Numbered from the stretch's first letter, positions 25,013 through 33,855 are shown. The stretch: DNA of 64,000 bases from RGIG4608 sp045643885 (GCA_045643885.1 JAZRFY010000017.1:1-64000); one strand, 5' to 3'. Notes: generated from the letters alone by a model not told the origin. Made by a program: numbers and translations.

Positions 25013-26308
25013 ATGTCTTTTTTCATGAATAGCATTCCTGTTCCGCTTAAAAAGAATACTATGGACGTGCCCTCTGTTCGCATGAGTGGAGTAACAACAG
25101 TTACCATTCCCATGCAGATGCATATCGGCACACCTGCAAAGCCCGTTGTAAAGATGGGTGATCTTGTTCAGGTCGGAACATTGATTGCTGAAGCAAACGG
25201 AGATGTTTCATCTCCAATCCATGCTAGCGTTTCAGGTAAGGTTGCCAAGATTATTGACTACGTTACCTCAAGCGGTGCTACAGTTCCTGCAGTTGTTATC
25301 ACATCCGACGGTGAGATGACTCCTTGCGAAGGCCTTGAAGCTCCCGTTGTAAACAGCAAGCAGGATCTTCTTACGGCGATCCGTAACAGCGGTATCGTAG
25401 GTCTTGGAGGCGCAGGCTTCCCCACACACGTTAAGTTTGACGTTGATTTCGATAAGCTTGATGAGCTTATTATCAACGGCACAGAATGTGAGCCCTATCT
25501 CACAAGTGATAACCACGCTATGATTGAGCGTGTATCCGACATCGAGGTAGCACTCAATGCATTCAAACAGCATTTTGGTATCAAGCGCATCATCATTGTT
25601 GTCGGTGACAACAAGAAGGCAGCTTATGCCAACATGAAGGAGCTTGCTTCCCGCATTGACGGTGTCAAGGCTATGACAACTCCCTCAACATACTCTCACG
25701 GAAGTGAAGAGGCTATCATTTATTACACAACAAAGAAGGTTCTTTCTGCGGACAAGCTTCCTATCGATCTTGGTTGTCTTGTTTCCAACGTAACAACTGT
25801 TGCAGCTATCGGTTCTTACCTCAAGACAGGTATGCCCCTTGTTGAAAAGCTCGTTACAGTTGACGGCGGATGCGTAGCTGAGCCCAAGTGCGTATATGCT
25901 CCCATCGGTACAAGCCTTGCTGACCTTTTCGCATTCTGCGGCGAGTTCACATGCGATCCCGAAAGAGTAGTTTACGGTGGACCTATGATGGGTATCACAG
26001 TTCCCGATCTTACAGCTCCCGTTCTCAAGAACACAAATGCAGTTTTGGCACTTTCCGCTAAGGACATAAAGGCTCCCAAGGAGTCACCCTGTATCCGTTG
26101 CGGTGAATGTACAAATCACTGTCCTTTGGGACTTGCTCCTGCTGCAATCGCTAAGGCGTATGCACAGAAGGACGTAGAGCAGCTTGAAGCACTCATGGTT
26201 ACATCCTGCATGGAATGCGGAAGCTGCAGCTATCTCTGTCCTGCACGCCGTCCCTTGGTTCAGAACAATAAATTGGCAAAAACTCTCGTAAAGGAGGCTA
26301 ATAAGTAA
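25013..26308 (+). CDS. rnfC: Rnf complex subunit C
   Basis: A 431-residue peripheral subunit that takes part in electron exchange with NAD(H) and carries FMN and two [4Fe-4S] clusters in known complexes. The Cys motifs CIRCGECTNHCP (about 361-372) and CMECGSCSYLCP (about 401-412) bind the clusters; a Gly-rich NAD/FMN segment (GIVGLGGAGFPTHVK) lies at about 128-142. The start at 25013 is an ATG with GTAGGA upstream, preferred over a TTG six bases earlier. The stop overlaps rnfD in TAATG. The order C-D-G-E-A-B is the clostridial one. Confidence 0.95.
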   Translation: MSFFMNSIPVPLKKNTMDVPSVRMSGVTTVTIPMQMHIGTPAKPVVKMGDLVQVGTLIAEANGDVSSPIHASVSGKVAKIIDYVTSSGATVPAVVITSDGEMTPCEGLEAPVVNSKQDLLTAIRNSGIVGLGGAGFPTHVKFDVDFDKLDELIINGTECEPYLTSDNHAMIERVSDIEVALNAFKQHFGIKRIIIVVGDNKKAAYANMKELASRIDGVKAMTTPSTYSHGSEEAIIYYTTKKVLSADKLPIDLGCLVSNVTTVAAIGSYLKTGMPLVEKLVTVDGGCVAEPKCVYAPIGTSLADLFAFCGEFTCDPERVVYGGPMMGITVPDLTAPVLKNTNAVLALSAKDIKAPKESPCIRCGECTNHCPLGLAPAAIAKAYAQKDVEQLEALMVTSCMECGSCSYLCPARRPLVQNNKLAKTLVKEANK

Positions 26309-27237
26309 TGGATAAGATGTTGCATTTATCTGTTTCTCCTCACGTTCATTGCGGAAGAAGCACTTCTACAATAATGCGTGACGTTCTTATTGCTCTTGCT
26401 CCTGCAACAATCGCAGGTATTGCAATCTTTGGACTTAGCTCTCTTTTGATTCTCATCACTTGCGTTGCAAGCTGTGTGATCTTTGAGGCTCTCTTCAACA
26501 AGATTGTTAAGAAAGAGCAGACAATCGGTGACCTTAGTGCAGTCGTAACAGGCTTGCTTCTTGGTCTTAACCTTCCTACAGGACTTCCTATCTGGCAGTG
26601 TGTGATTGGTTCACTCTTTGCTATCGTGGTAGTTAAGTGCCTCTTCGGTGGTATCGGATGCAATCCCGTTAACCCCGCAATCACAGCAAGAGTATTTATG
26701 CTCGTTTCCTTCAGCGCTGCAATGTCCGTTGCAGGCACACCTACAGGTGTTGACGCAGTTGCGGGTTCTACTCCTCTTGTAGAGCTTGCTGCAGGCAAGG
26801 AAATCGATATCAAGACACTTCTTCTTGGTACACACGGTGGTACAATCGGTGAAACATGTGCTATCGCACTCATCATCGGCTTCTTGTATCTCATCGTTCG
26901 CAACGTTATTACATGGCACATTCCCGTTTCCTTTATCGGTAGCGTGTTCGTGCTTTCACTTCTCGTTGAGGGCGACGCTATGAAGGCTCTTTCAATGGTG
27001 CTTTCCGGCGGACTTCTTCTTGGTGCTATCTTCATGGCAACAGATTACGTTACAAGCCCCGCAACACCCGCAGGCAAGATCATCTTCGGTCTTGGTGCAG
27101 GTCTCCTTACATTCCTTATCAGATATTATGGCTCTTATCCTGAAGGCGTATCCTTTGCGATCCTCCTTATGAACATCATCAGCCCCTATATCGAAAAGGC
27201 AACTGCACACAAGGTATTTGGAGGTAAGAAGGCATGA
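26308..27237 (+). CDS. rnfD: Rnf complex subunit D
   Basis: A 309-residue integral membrane subunit with nine or ten hydrophobic segments. The segment DYVTSPATPAGKIIFG contains the Thr (about Thr253) that ApbE links to FMN in related RnfD/NqrB proteins. It takes part in electron transfer across the membrane and in ion translocation (Na+ or H+). The ATG overlaps the rnfC stop by one base and its stop overlaps rnfG by four bases (ATGA). Confidence 0.95.
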   Translation: MDKMLHLSVSPHVHCGRSTSTIMRDVLIALAPATIAGIAIFGLSSLLILITCVASCVIFEALFNKIVKKEQTIGDLSAVVTGLLLGLNLPTGLPIWQCVIGSLFAIVVVKCLFGGIGCNPVNPAITARVFMLVSFSAAMSVAGTPTGVDAVAGSTPLVELAAGKEIDIKTLLLGTHGGTIGETCAIALIIGFLYLIVRNVITWHIPVSFIGSVFVLSLLVEGDAMKALSMVLSGGLLLGAIFMATDYVTSPATPAGKIIFGLGAGLLTFLIRYYGSYPEGVSFAILLMNIISPYIEKATAHKVFGGKKA

Positions 27238-28415
27238 TGAAACATTTGAAAAGCGTTTTGACACTTGTGGTGATCATCTCCATCGTTTCAGTTGCACTTG
27301 CAGTTTGCTTTGAAATCACAGATCCTATTATCAAGGAACAGCAGGCAGCAGCAGCAAGCGGAGCTCTTCTTGAGGTTATGCCCGACGGCGGTAGCTTCGA
27401 AAAGATGGACATCTCCTCTTATTCACTTCCCGCAACCATTGTTGAAGTAAACAAGTCAAGCAATGGTGGTTACGTATTCCAGGTATCCTTCTCAGGATTT
27501 AACCCCGGTAACGTTGCTATGATCGGCGTTTCTGCCGACGGCAAGATTACAGGTACAAAGTGTATCACAAATGCAGAGTCAAGCGGCTTTGGTGCGGATA
27601 GAATCCCCGAGCTTGATTCCAAGGGTCATTACAACGGTGCAGACGTTAGCACTATCGACGGTGTTGACACAGTTACAGGCTGTACTGTTTCTACAAAGGC
27701 ATACCGTGCAGTAGTTAAGGATGCTCTTAACGCAGCACTTATTCTCGGTGGTGGTGAGGTTGACCTTCGTACACCCGAGGAAATTCTCAATGAAAATCTT
27801 AACGTTGCACTCGGTACAGAGGGCGTTGAGTTCGATAAGCACTTCTTTGCAGAGGTTGTTGAAGGCGTTGAAGCTATCTACGTTGCAAAGAACGGTGCAG
27901 GCTACGTTGTAGCTATCGATGAAGAAACATTCGTAGGTGTCGGTGCTGACGGTGTTACTGTTGGTGAAACAAATGAAGTTGCAGAAGCAGCAATCGCTAC
28001 AATCAAGGCAACAACATTCACAGATATCGATCTTACAAAGTATGAAGGACTCTCTAAGAGAGTTAAGTCCGCTAAGGTAACCGAAAACGGCGTTTACGTT
28101 CTTGAGGTTGAAGGCTCCGGCTTTGGCAAGAACGGCGATGCTCACTACGGTGCATCCGGCGAATACATCGTTATCAGAGTTGCTATCTCTGCTGACGGTA
28201 CAATTATTGATTGTTACACTGTTTACCAGAGTGAAACAAACGGCTTCGGTTCTGTATGTGCAGAAGAATCCTTCTACGGTCAGTATGCAGGCAAGACAGA
28301 AGCAAACTATAAGGAAATCGCAATCGCAGGTTCCACTATGACAACAAAGGGTTACCAGGGCGCTATCCTTAATGCCTTTAAGGCAGTTACAATTTTTGAA
28401 GGGGGAGCAAAATAA
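27234..28415 (+). CDS. rnfG: Rnf complex subunit G with two FMN-binding domains
   Basis: A 393-residue protein, about twice the usual RnfG length. After one N-terminal membrane anchor (about 7-27) the first FMN_bind domain ends in VTGCTVSTKAY (Thr151), and the second ends in IAGSTMTTKGYQGA (Thr368). In RnfG/NqrC the Thr of S/T-G-A-T carries covalent FMN on the outer face, and both copies keep the Gly and the Thr while changing the Ala to Cys or Ser. A linker of about 150 residues with weaker similarity separates them. ATG codons at 27234 and 27237 are both possible. The stop overlaps rnfE in TAATG. Confidence 0.9.
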   Translation: MMKHLKSVLTLVVIISIVSVALAVCFEITDPIIKEQQAAAASGALLEVMPDGGSFEKMDISSYSLPATIVEVNKSSNGGYVFQVSFSGFNPGNVAMIGVSADGKITGTKCITNAESSGFGADRIPELDSKGHYNGADVSTIDGVDTVTGCTVSTKAYRAVVKDALNAALILGGGEVDLRTPEEILNENLNVALGTEGVEFDKHFFAEVVEGVEAIYVAKNGAGYVVAIDEETFVGVGADGVTVGETNEVAEAAIATIKATTFTDIDLTKYEGLSKRVKSAKVTENGVYVLEVEGSGFGKNGDAHYGASGEYIVIRVAISADGTIIDCYTVYQSETNGFGSVCAEESFYGQYAGKTEANYKEIAIAGSTMTTKGYQGAILNAFKAVTIFEGGAK

Positions 28416-29107
28416 TGAGTAAGAATAACAATCTTTCTATTTTGACAAAGGGTATTATCAAAGAAAACCCTGTTCTCATCCTCGTTCTCGGTACTTGCCC
28501 CACACTTGCTGTAACAAACAACGTGTTTGGTGCATTCGGTATGGGTATCGCAGCTATGATAGTTCTTATCTGCTCCAACATGCTCATCTCCGCTCTTCGT
28601 AAGGTTATTCCCGATAGCGTAAGAATTCCTTGCTATATCGTAATCATCGCAGGCTTCGTTACTATCGTTCAGATGGTAGTACAGGCGTTCTTGCCCGACC
28701 TTTATACACTTCTTGGCGTATATCTTCCCCTTATCGTTGTTAACTGCGTAATTCTTGGTAGAGCCGAGATGTTCGCAAGCAAGAACGGTGTAGTAAAGAG
28801 TGCGCTTGACGGTGTTGGTATGGGTATCGGCTTTACACTCGCGCTTGTTTGCATGGCAACAATCCGTGAGGTGTTCGGCGCTGCAAGCTTTGCAGGCATC
28901 GCAATTCCTTTCCTTGAATCCTTCAAGATTGAATTTCTTGTAAAGGCTCCCGGTGGCTTGTTTGTATACGGCTTGCTCATCTCCCTTGTATACGTTCTTA
29001 CAAAGGGTAAAGGACCTAAGAAAAAGTCATTCTCATGTGAGGGCTGTCCTGCAGCTTCTCATTGTAATCCCGCTCAGTGCGACGGAGCAGAAAAGGAGGA
29101 AGCGTAA
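28415..29107 (+). CDS. rnfE: Rnf complex subunit E
   Basis: A 230-residue integral membrane subunit with six spans, paralogous to RnfA, with which it holds an intramembrane iron-sulfur centre (Cys in LVLGTCPTLAVTN and in LIVVNCVILGRAE). It ends with a hydrophilic tail containing four Cys in the form CEGCPAASHCNPAQC, not needed in the core fold. rnfA starts directly after the stop. Confidence 0.94.
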   Translation: MSKNNNLSILTKGIIKENPVLILVLGTCPTLAVTNNVFGAFGMGIAAMIVLICSNMLISALRKVIPDSVRIPCYIVIIAGFVTIVQMVVQAFLPDLYTLLGVYLPLIVVNCVILGRAEMFASKNGVVKSALDGVGMGIGFTLALVCMATIREVFGAASFAGIAIPFLESFKIEFLVKAPGGLFVYGLLISLVYVLTKGKGPKKKSFSCEGCPAASHCNPAQCDGAEKEEA

Positions 29108-29707
29108 ATGGAAGCTATTAAGGGTTTGCTTGTAATTTTACTTTCATCAGTACTTGTAAATAACTACGTACTTAGCCGTTTCCTTGGTATCTGTCCCTTC
29201 CTTGGTGTATCTAAGAAGATAGACCAGGCAACCGGTATGGGTATTTCCGTTATTGTAGTTATGCTTCTTGCAACTGCAGCAACATGGCCTATTCAAAAGT
29301 TCATTCTTGATCCCATGGGACTTGGATACATGCAGACGATCGTCTTCATCGTTATCATCGCGTCCCTTGTACAGATGCTTGAAATCTTCTTGAAGAAGTT
29401 CATTCCTTCTCTCCACGCAGGTCTTGGTGTGTATCTTCCCTTGATCACAACAAACTGTGCGGTTCTTGGTGTGGCTATCAACAACATCAACGATGGCTAC
29501 AACTTCCTCGAATCTATGATCAGCTCTCTTGGAGCAGGTCTTGGATTCCTTCTTGCAATGGTTCTTTTCTCAGGAGTTCGCTCCAGAATTGATGAAACAA
29601 AGGTTCCCAAGCCCTTCAGAGGTATTGCTATCACACTTGTGGCAGCATCCTTCCTCTCTCTTGCATTCATGGGTCTTGCAGGAATCGTTGAAAAGCTTTT
29701 CGCTTAA
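29108..29707 (+). CDS. rnfA: Rnf complex subunit A
   Basis: A 199-residue six-span membrane protein. NNYVLSRFLGICPFLGVS carries the first intramembrane Cys and LITTNCAVLGVA the second, matching the RnfA/RnfE pair that cages an [2Fe-2S] cluster. It is in frame-adjacent order with rnfE and 15 bp before rnfB. Confidence 0.95.
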   Translation: MEAIKGLLVILLSSVLVNNYVLSRFLGICPFLGVSKKIDQATGMGISVIVVMLLATAATWPIQKFILDPMGLGYMQTIVFIVIIASLVQMLEIFLKKFIPSLHAGLGVYLPLITTNCAVLGVAINNINDGYNFLESMISSLGAGLGFLLAMVLFSGVRSRIDETKVPKPFRGIAITLVAASFLSLAFMGLAGIVEKLFA

Positions 29708-29722
29708 TAAGGAGGTAGAAAT

Positions 29723-30523
29723 ATGTTGACTAATGTATTGATCGCCCTTCTTGTAATGGCAATTGTTGGTTTGGTTCTCGGTGTGTTGCTTGCACTTTGC
29801 ACACATTTCTTCGGTATAGAGGACGATCCCAAGGTAAAGGCAGTCAGAGGTGCGCTTCCCGGCGCAAACTGTGGTGCATGTGGATTTAAGGGTTGTGACG
29901 ACTATGCTAATGCAGTAGCAGAGGGCAGAGCGGCTCCCAACCTTTGTATCCCCGGTGGTGCAGACACAGTTGCTGCTATCTCTGAGGTTCTTGGCGTAAG
30001 CGCTGAGGCTGCTGAAGCAAAGGTTGCATTCGTTCACTGTAACGGTGTTTGCGGTGCAACAAATCCCAAGGCTATCTACGACGGAGCAGAGAGCTGCAAG
30101 GCTGCTAACATGCTCTTTGGTGGATGCGGCTCATGTATCTACGGCTGTATCGGCTGTGGTGACTGTGTAAATGTATGTCCTGCAGATGCAATCTGCTTGA
30201 AGGATGGCATTGCTCACATCGATCCCAGAGCTTGTATCGGTTGCGGTATGTGTGCAAAAACTTGTCCTAAGAACGTTATTTCCATGCTTCCCAAGGATTC
30301 CAAGGTTGCAGTATTCTGCAGCAACGAGGAAAAGGGTGCAGACGCTCGTAAGCATTGTTCAAATGCTTGTATCGGATGCAAGAAGTGTGAAAAGACTTGT
30401 CCTAACGGTGCAATTACAGTAATCAATAACAACGCAGTTGTTGACTACGAAAAGTGCACAGGCTGTGGTATGTGCGCAGCGGCTTGTCCTACAAAATGTC
30501 TTAAGGAAGTTAGCTTTCAGTAA
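29723..30523 (+). CDS. rnfB: Rnf complex subunit B, ferredoxin-interacting
   Basis: A 266-residue subunit that accepts electrons from reduced ferredoxin. An N-terminal anchor (about 5-30) is followed by the Fe-S domain motif NCGACGFKGCDDYA and a later Cys, then ferredoxin-like clusters CIGCGDCVNVCP, CIGCGMCAKTCP, CIGCKKCEKTCP and CTGCGMCAAACP, so it may hold up to five or six clusters. AAGGAGG precedes the ATG. It closes the rnf core operon; a hairpin at 30538 separates it from the accessory genes. Confidence 0.95.
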   Translation: MLTNVLIALLVMAIVGLVLGVLLALCTHFFGIEDDPKVKAVRGALPGANCGACGFKGCDDYANAVAEGRAAPNLCIPGGADTVAAISEVLGVSAEAAEAKVAFVHCNGVCGATNPKAIYDGAESCKAANMLFGGCGSCIYGCIGCGDCVNVCPADAICLKDGIAHIDPRACIGCGMCAKTCPKNVISMLPKDSKVAVFCSNEEKGADARKHCSNACIGCKKCEKTCPNGAITVINNNAVVDYEKCTGCGMCAAACPTKCLKEVSFQ

Positions 30524-30537
30524 TTAAAAATGATTTT

Positions 30538-30558
30538 GGGGAGGCTTTTCGCCTCCCC
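30538..30558 (+). other. Intercistronic hairpin without U-run
   Basis: An 8-bp GC-rich stem (GGGGAGGC, 30538-30545, with 30551-30558). An A-rich stretch instead of T follows on the plus strand, so it does not look like a terminator; it may stabilise or process the rnf transcript. Confidence 0.5.
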
Positions 30559-30595
30559 GAAAAAAGATTTTATTGAAATTTTAAGAGGTGTTGAT

Positions 30596-30994
30596 ATGGC
30601 AGAGAAGAGTAATGCCAAGAAAATTAAAAACGATATAATTTTTATTGTGGCTCTGGTCCTCATTCTTGCCATAATCGGTGGATTGATGTTTCTTTTGGGA
30701 GAAGAGGGAAATACCGTTGTTGTTAAAATAGACGGTGAACTCTTTGGTGAATATCCGCTTAATGAGGATAGAGTGGTCGAAATAAGATCCGAGCATGGAT
30801 ATAACATCATGGTTATAAAGGACGGTCAGGTTTATGTTGAGGATGCAGACTGTCCCGGTAAATATGCATGGACTAAATGCACAAATCAATCTCCTATATC
30901 ATACACTTGGCAGCATATCTGGTGCCAGGAAAATATGGTGGAGATTTCGATTAACGGCAAAGTCGAGGATGGCGGTCTTGATATCGTTTCGTGA
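30596..30994 (+). CDS. NusG-domain-II-containing protein
   Basis: A 132-residue protein with one N-terminal membrane anchor (about 16-38) and an extracytoplasmic beta-rich domain of NusG_II type (VVVKIDGELFGEYPL...IMVIKDGQVYVEDADCP). Two or three Cys (DCPGKYAWTKC, WC) could form a disulfide. Such proteins are found beside Rnf, Gx and ApbE genes in Firmicutes, but their role is not known. The start at 30596 has TTAAGAGGTG upstream. Confidence 0.85.
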   Translation: MAEKSNAKKIKNDIIFIVALVLILAIIGGLMFLLGEEGNTVVVKIDGELFGEYPLNEDRVVEIRSEHGYNIMVIKDGQVYVEDADCPGKYAWTKCTNQSPISYTWQHIWCQENMVEISINGKVEDGGLDIVS

Positions 30995-31005
30995 GGTGAT
31001 TTGAT

Positions 31006-31512
31006 ATGAGAAGTAGAATGAAAATTCAAAGATTGACTCTCCTTGCGCTCTGTATATCCTTGGCTATGATTTTATCATACGTTGAGTTGCGACTTTTAGG
31101 AGACCTTCCTTTCAGACCCGGTCTTCCTAATATAATAATAATCTGGGCACTTTATACACTTGGGATTAAGGACGCGTCCATGATCTCTTTTGTAAGACTT
31201 TTCCTGGTTTGCGTTTTGTTTGCTCAGGGACGAGTTGACAGACTTATGTATAGCCTTGCAGGAGCACTTCTTAGTCTTCTTGTGATGGCATTGCTCAAAA
31301 AGCTTAATTTTCTCTCCAGCGTGGGAGTTAGTGTTTCGGGCGCTGTGATGCATAACGTAGGTCAGGTACTTGTCGCGGCGTTTTTGTTTGATACGTGGGC
31401 AGTGGGAACAATGCTAATCCCCCTTGCTATCACGGCAGTTGCTTCGGGCATATTCATCGGAATGTGTGGAGCATTCCTTGTAAAACGCTTCGATAATATA
31501 TTAAAACGGTAA
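31006..31512 (+). CDS. Gx transporter family membrane protein
   Basis: A 168-residue integral membrane protein with five or six spans and the family motif PFRPGLPNIIIIWALYTLG. Related proteins have been annotated as heptaprenyl diphosphate synthase component I, and are predicted S-component-like transporters. Its constant pairing with Rnf/FMN-binding/ApbE genes suggests a role in supplying or using flavin precursors outside the membrane, which remains inference. It starts 11 bp after the NusG_II gene, with GAGGTGAT upstream. Confidence 0.85.
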   Translation: MRSRMKIQRLTLLALCISLAMILSYVELRLLGDLPFRPGLPNIIIIWALYTLGIKDASMISFVRLFLVCVLFAQGRVDRLMYSLAGALLSLLVMALLKKLNFLSSVGVSVSGAVMHNVGQVLVAAFLFDTWAVGTMLIPLAITAVASGIFIGMCGAFLVKRFDNILKR

Positions 31513-31560
31513 AAAAACATATTTTTTGCTTATTTTTTTATGAACATATCTCAATTTCTA

Positions 31561-31588
31561 TTGACAAAGCAGAAAAATATGGTATAAT
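31561..31588 (+). promoter_or_regulatory. Internal promoter of the tandem FMN-bind-like gene
   Basis: Perfect TTGACA (31561-31566), 16-bp spacer, perfect TATAAT (31583-31588) preceded by TGG. It gives the tandem carrier and apbE a transcript separate from rnf. Confidence 0.8.
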
Positions 31589-31638
31589 ACAAGGTGGCGA
31601 ATGCCTAATAATAATTTAATAAAGGGGTTAAAAACACT

Positions 31639-32709
31639 ATGAACAAGAAAACATTAGTTATCGTTACAGCGGTAGTAGTTGTTCTCGCAGTAGTTCTTGG
31701 TATCGTTTTCCTTGGTGGAAACACAGAAACACCTGCTACAACAACAGACAAAGAATACAAGCTCGGTATGGGCGTTGCATTCGGCGAATTCACAAACGCA
31801 CAGATCAATGGTACTGTTGCTACAGTAGTTCTTGACGATGCTGGTAAGATCGTTGCTTGCCGTATCGATACATTCCAGAACAAGTACACAGCAGACGAAG
31901 AAGTAACATTCACAAGCACAAAGTCCAAGATGGAGCTTGGCTACGACTACAACATGTCTAAGTTTGGTCACTCTCTCGTTGGTAATGAAACAGTTAAAGA
32001 ATGGTTCGAACAGGCTAAGGCTTTCGAAGCATGGGTAGTTGGCAAGACAGCTAACGAAATCAAGAACATGAAGCTCCAGACAATGTCTAACGGTTACGTA
32101 ATCGCTAACGAGCAGGATCTTCTTGACGCAGGCTGCACAATCTCTATCGAAGAATTCAGAGATGCAGTTGTAAAGGCTTGCAATGACGAGCAGGGCACAT
32201 CCTTCAAGACATCCGAGACATTCACACTCGGCGTTGCTCTTGTAAGCGAAGACAACGGTTCTTCCGTTTCTGATGAAGGTTACTCTGTAAAGATGAACAT
32301 CGACATGGCTGCAACAGTAGTTGCAGGTGGCAAGATCCTTGCTACTCTTAACGATGCAGCTCAGCCCGTAGTAGTTGTTGATGCTGAGGGCAACGTAACA
32401 GAAACATCTGTTGGTAAGGGTGCTGGCATCATCAAGACAAAGAGAGAGCTTAAGGAAGACTACAAGATGGCTGCTTTCGGCACATCTCTTGTTGGTAACG
32501 AAAAGGCAACTGAATGGTACATTCAGTCTGCAGCATTCTCTGCACACGTTACAGGCATGACAAAGACAGAGCTTAAGGCTATGCCCACACAGACAATGAG
32601 CAATGGTTACGTTATCTCTTCTGATAGCGAGCTCCTTGATGCTGGTTGCACAATGTCTATCACAGGCATCATCGACGTAGTTGCTAAGTCTATCGACAAC
32701 GCAAGATAA
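31639..32709 (+). CDS. Secreted tandem-repeat protein, candidate covalent flavin carrier
   Basis: A 356-residue protein with an N-terminal signal or anchor (about 5-27) and two homologous copies of about 170 residues. Each copy ends in TMSNGYVI...LLDAGCT(I/M)SI, with Thr167 and Thr338 in the context D-A-G-C-T-x-S. This resembles the D-x-S/T-G-A-T-x-S/T flavinylation signature of FMN_bind domains, and each Thr is followed by an Ala/Val-rich helix as in that fold. It precedes apbE and follows Gx and NusG_II. I infer a two-flavin extracytoplasmic electron carrier; overall similarity to classical FMN_bind is weak, and the family is not named here. Confidence 0.6.
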   Translation: MNKKTLVIVTAVVVVLAVVLGIVFLGGNTETPATTTDKEYKLGMGVAFGEFTNAQINGTVATVVLDDAGKIVACRIDTFQNKYTADEEVTFTSTKSKMELGYDYNMSKFGHSLVGNETVKEWFEQAKAFEAWVVGKTANEIKNMKLQTMSNGYVIANEQDLLDAGCTISIEEFRDAVVKACNDEQGTSFKTSETFTLGVALVSEDNGSSVSDEGYSVKMNIDMAATVVAGGKILATLNDAAQPVVVVDAEGNVTETSVGKGAGIIKTKRELKEDYKMAAFGTSLVGNEKATEWYIQSAAFSAHVTGMTKTELKAMPTQTMSNGYVISSDSELLDAGCTMSITGIIDVVAKSIDNAR

Positions 32710-32728
32710 TTTATCTTAAAAACAATTG

Positions 32729-32757
32729 AAAAGGGAGGAGCTTTTCCTCCCTTTTCT
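32729..32757 (+). terminator. Terminator between the tandem carrier and apbE
   Basis: A 10-bp stem (32729-32738 with 32746-32755) with TTTTCTT at its end. ApbE starts 20 bp downstream without an obvious promoter, so partial read-through is implied. Confidence 0.75.
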
Positions 32758-32775
32758 TAAATTAAGGGTGAGATT

Positions 32776-33852
32776 ATGAAGAAAAAGCTTCTTATGACTT
32801 TATGCGCGTTGGCACTTGTTGCCGTAGCAATCGTGCTTGTTTTTGTAAATGCCGAAAAAGAGGTCGAAAAAACAAGATACGCTGCAACTGAATACGGATA
32901 TTTCGACACCGTAACAACGATTACAGGATATGCCGAAACAGGTGAAGAGTTTGAAAAGACAGTCAACGAGATTCTTGTGCTTCTTGCTGAATATCACAAG
33001 CTTTTCGACATCTACAACGAGTATGACGGAATGGAAAATCTTTATACTATAAACAAGCTCTATGACGGAGAGCACAGGGTGATCAAGGTCGATCAAAGAA
33101 TAATAGATATGCTCCTTTATGCAAGGGATATCTATGACAAGACCAATGGAAAAATGAATATTGCTATGGGTAGTGTCCTTTCGATCTGGCACGATTATCG
33201 TACCGCGGGTGAAGAAAATCCTCAGAAGGCAGAGCTTCCTCCTATGGAGATGCTTCTTGAAGCAAGCGAGCATATGGATATAAACGATCTCATCATTGAT
33301 AAGGAAAATTCCACAGTTTATCTTGCCGATCCCAAGATGAAGCTCGACGTTGGAGCTATAGCAAAGGGATATGCCGTTGAAATGGTGGCAAGATACCTCG
33401 AAGAAAAGGGAATTGATAATTTCGTTATCAACGTTGGTGGCAATATAAGAACCATCGGCAAAAGATATGACGGAAAATTCTGGTATGCAGGTATTGAAAA
33501 TCCAGGTCTTGATATTGAAGAAAGCTATATAGCTTATCTTGGACTTTCCGGTGAAGCGATCGTTACAAGCGGCTCATATCAAAGATTTTATTTCGTTAAG
33601 GGAAAGGCATATCACCACATTATTGACGGTGAAACTCTTATGCCTGCAGAATATTTGATTGCAGTATCGGTGATTTGTGAAAATTCTGCCGACGGTGACG
33701 GACTTTCAACTGCACTTTTCTGCATGTCCTTGGAAGAGGGACAGGCACTTGTTGAATCTCTTGAAGGAGTTGAGGCTATGTGGACCTTACCTGACGGAAC
33801 AAGAGTAAAATCAAGCGGATTCTCTCGTTTTGAGGATCAGTATCAAAAATAA
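32776..33852 (+). CDS. apbE: FAD:protein FMN transferase (ApbE)
   Basis: A 358-residue enzyme that moves FMN from FAD to Thr residues in target proteins. It has an N-terminal hydrophobic signal/anchor (about 4-24) without a lipobox Cys. Family motifs are LDVGAIAKGYAVE, FVINVGGNIR, VTSGSYQRFYF, HHIIDGETLMPA and the Mg-site ADGDGLSTALF. Targets in reach are RnfD, the two RnfG sites and the tandem carrier next door. It ends the accessory rnf cluster. Confidence 0.95.
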   Translation: MKKKLLMTLCALALVAVAIVLVFVNAEKEVEKTRYAATEYGYFDTVTTITGYAETGEEFEKTVNEILVLLAEYHKLFDIYNEYDGMENLYTINKLYDGEHRVIKVDQRIIDMLLYARDIYDKTNGKMNIAMGSVLSIWHDYRTAGEENPQKAELPPMEMLLEASEHMDINDLIIDKENSTVYLADPKMKLDVGAIAKGYAVEMVARYLEEKGIDNFVINVGGNIRTIGKRYDGKFWYAGIENPGLDIEESYIAYLGLSGEAIVTSGSYQRFYFVKGKAYHHIIDGETLMPAEYLIAVSVICENSADGDGLSTALFCMSLEEGQALVESLEGVEAMWTLPDGTRVKSSGFSRFEDQYQK

Positions 33853-33855
33853 AAG

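Noticed and set aside
30538..30558. Rho-independent terminator after rnfB
   Set aside because: The hairpin is followed by GAAAAAAG on the coding strand, not by T's.
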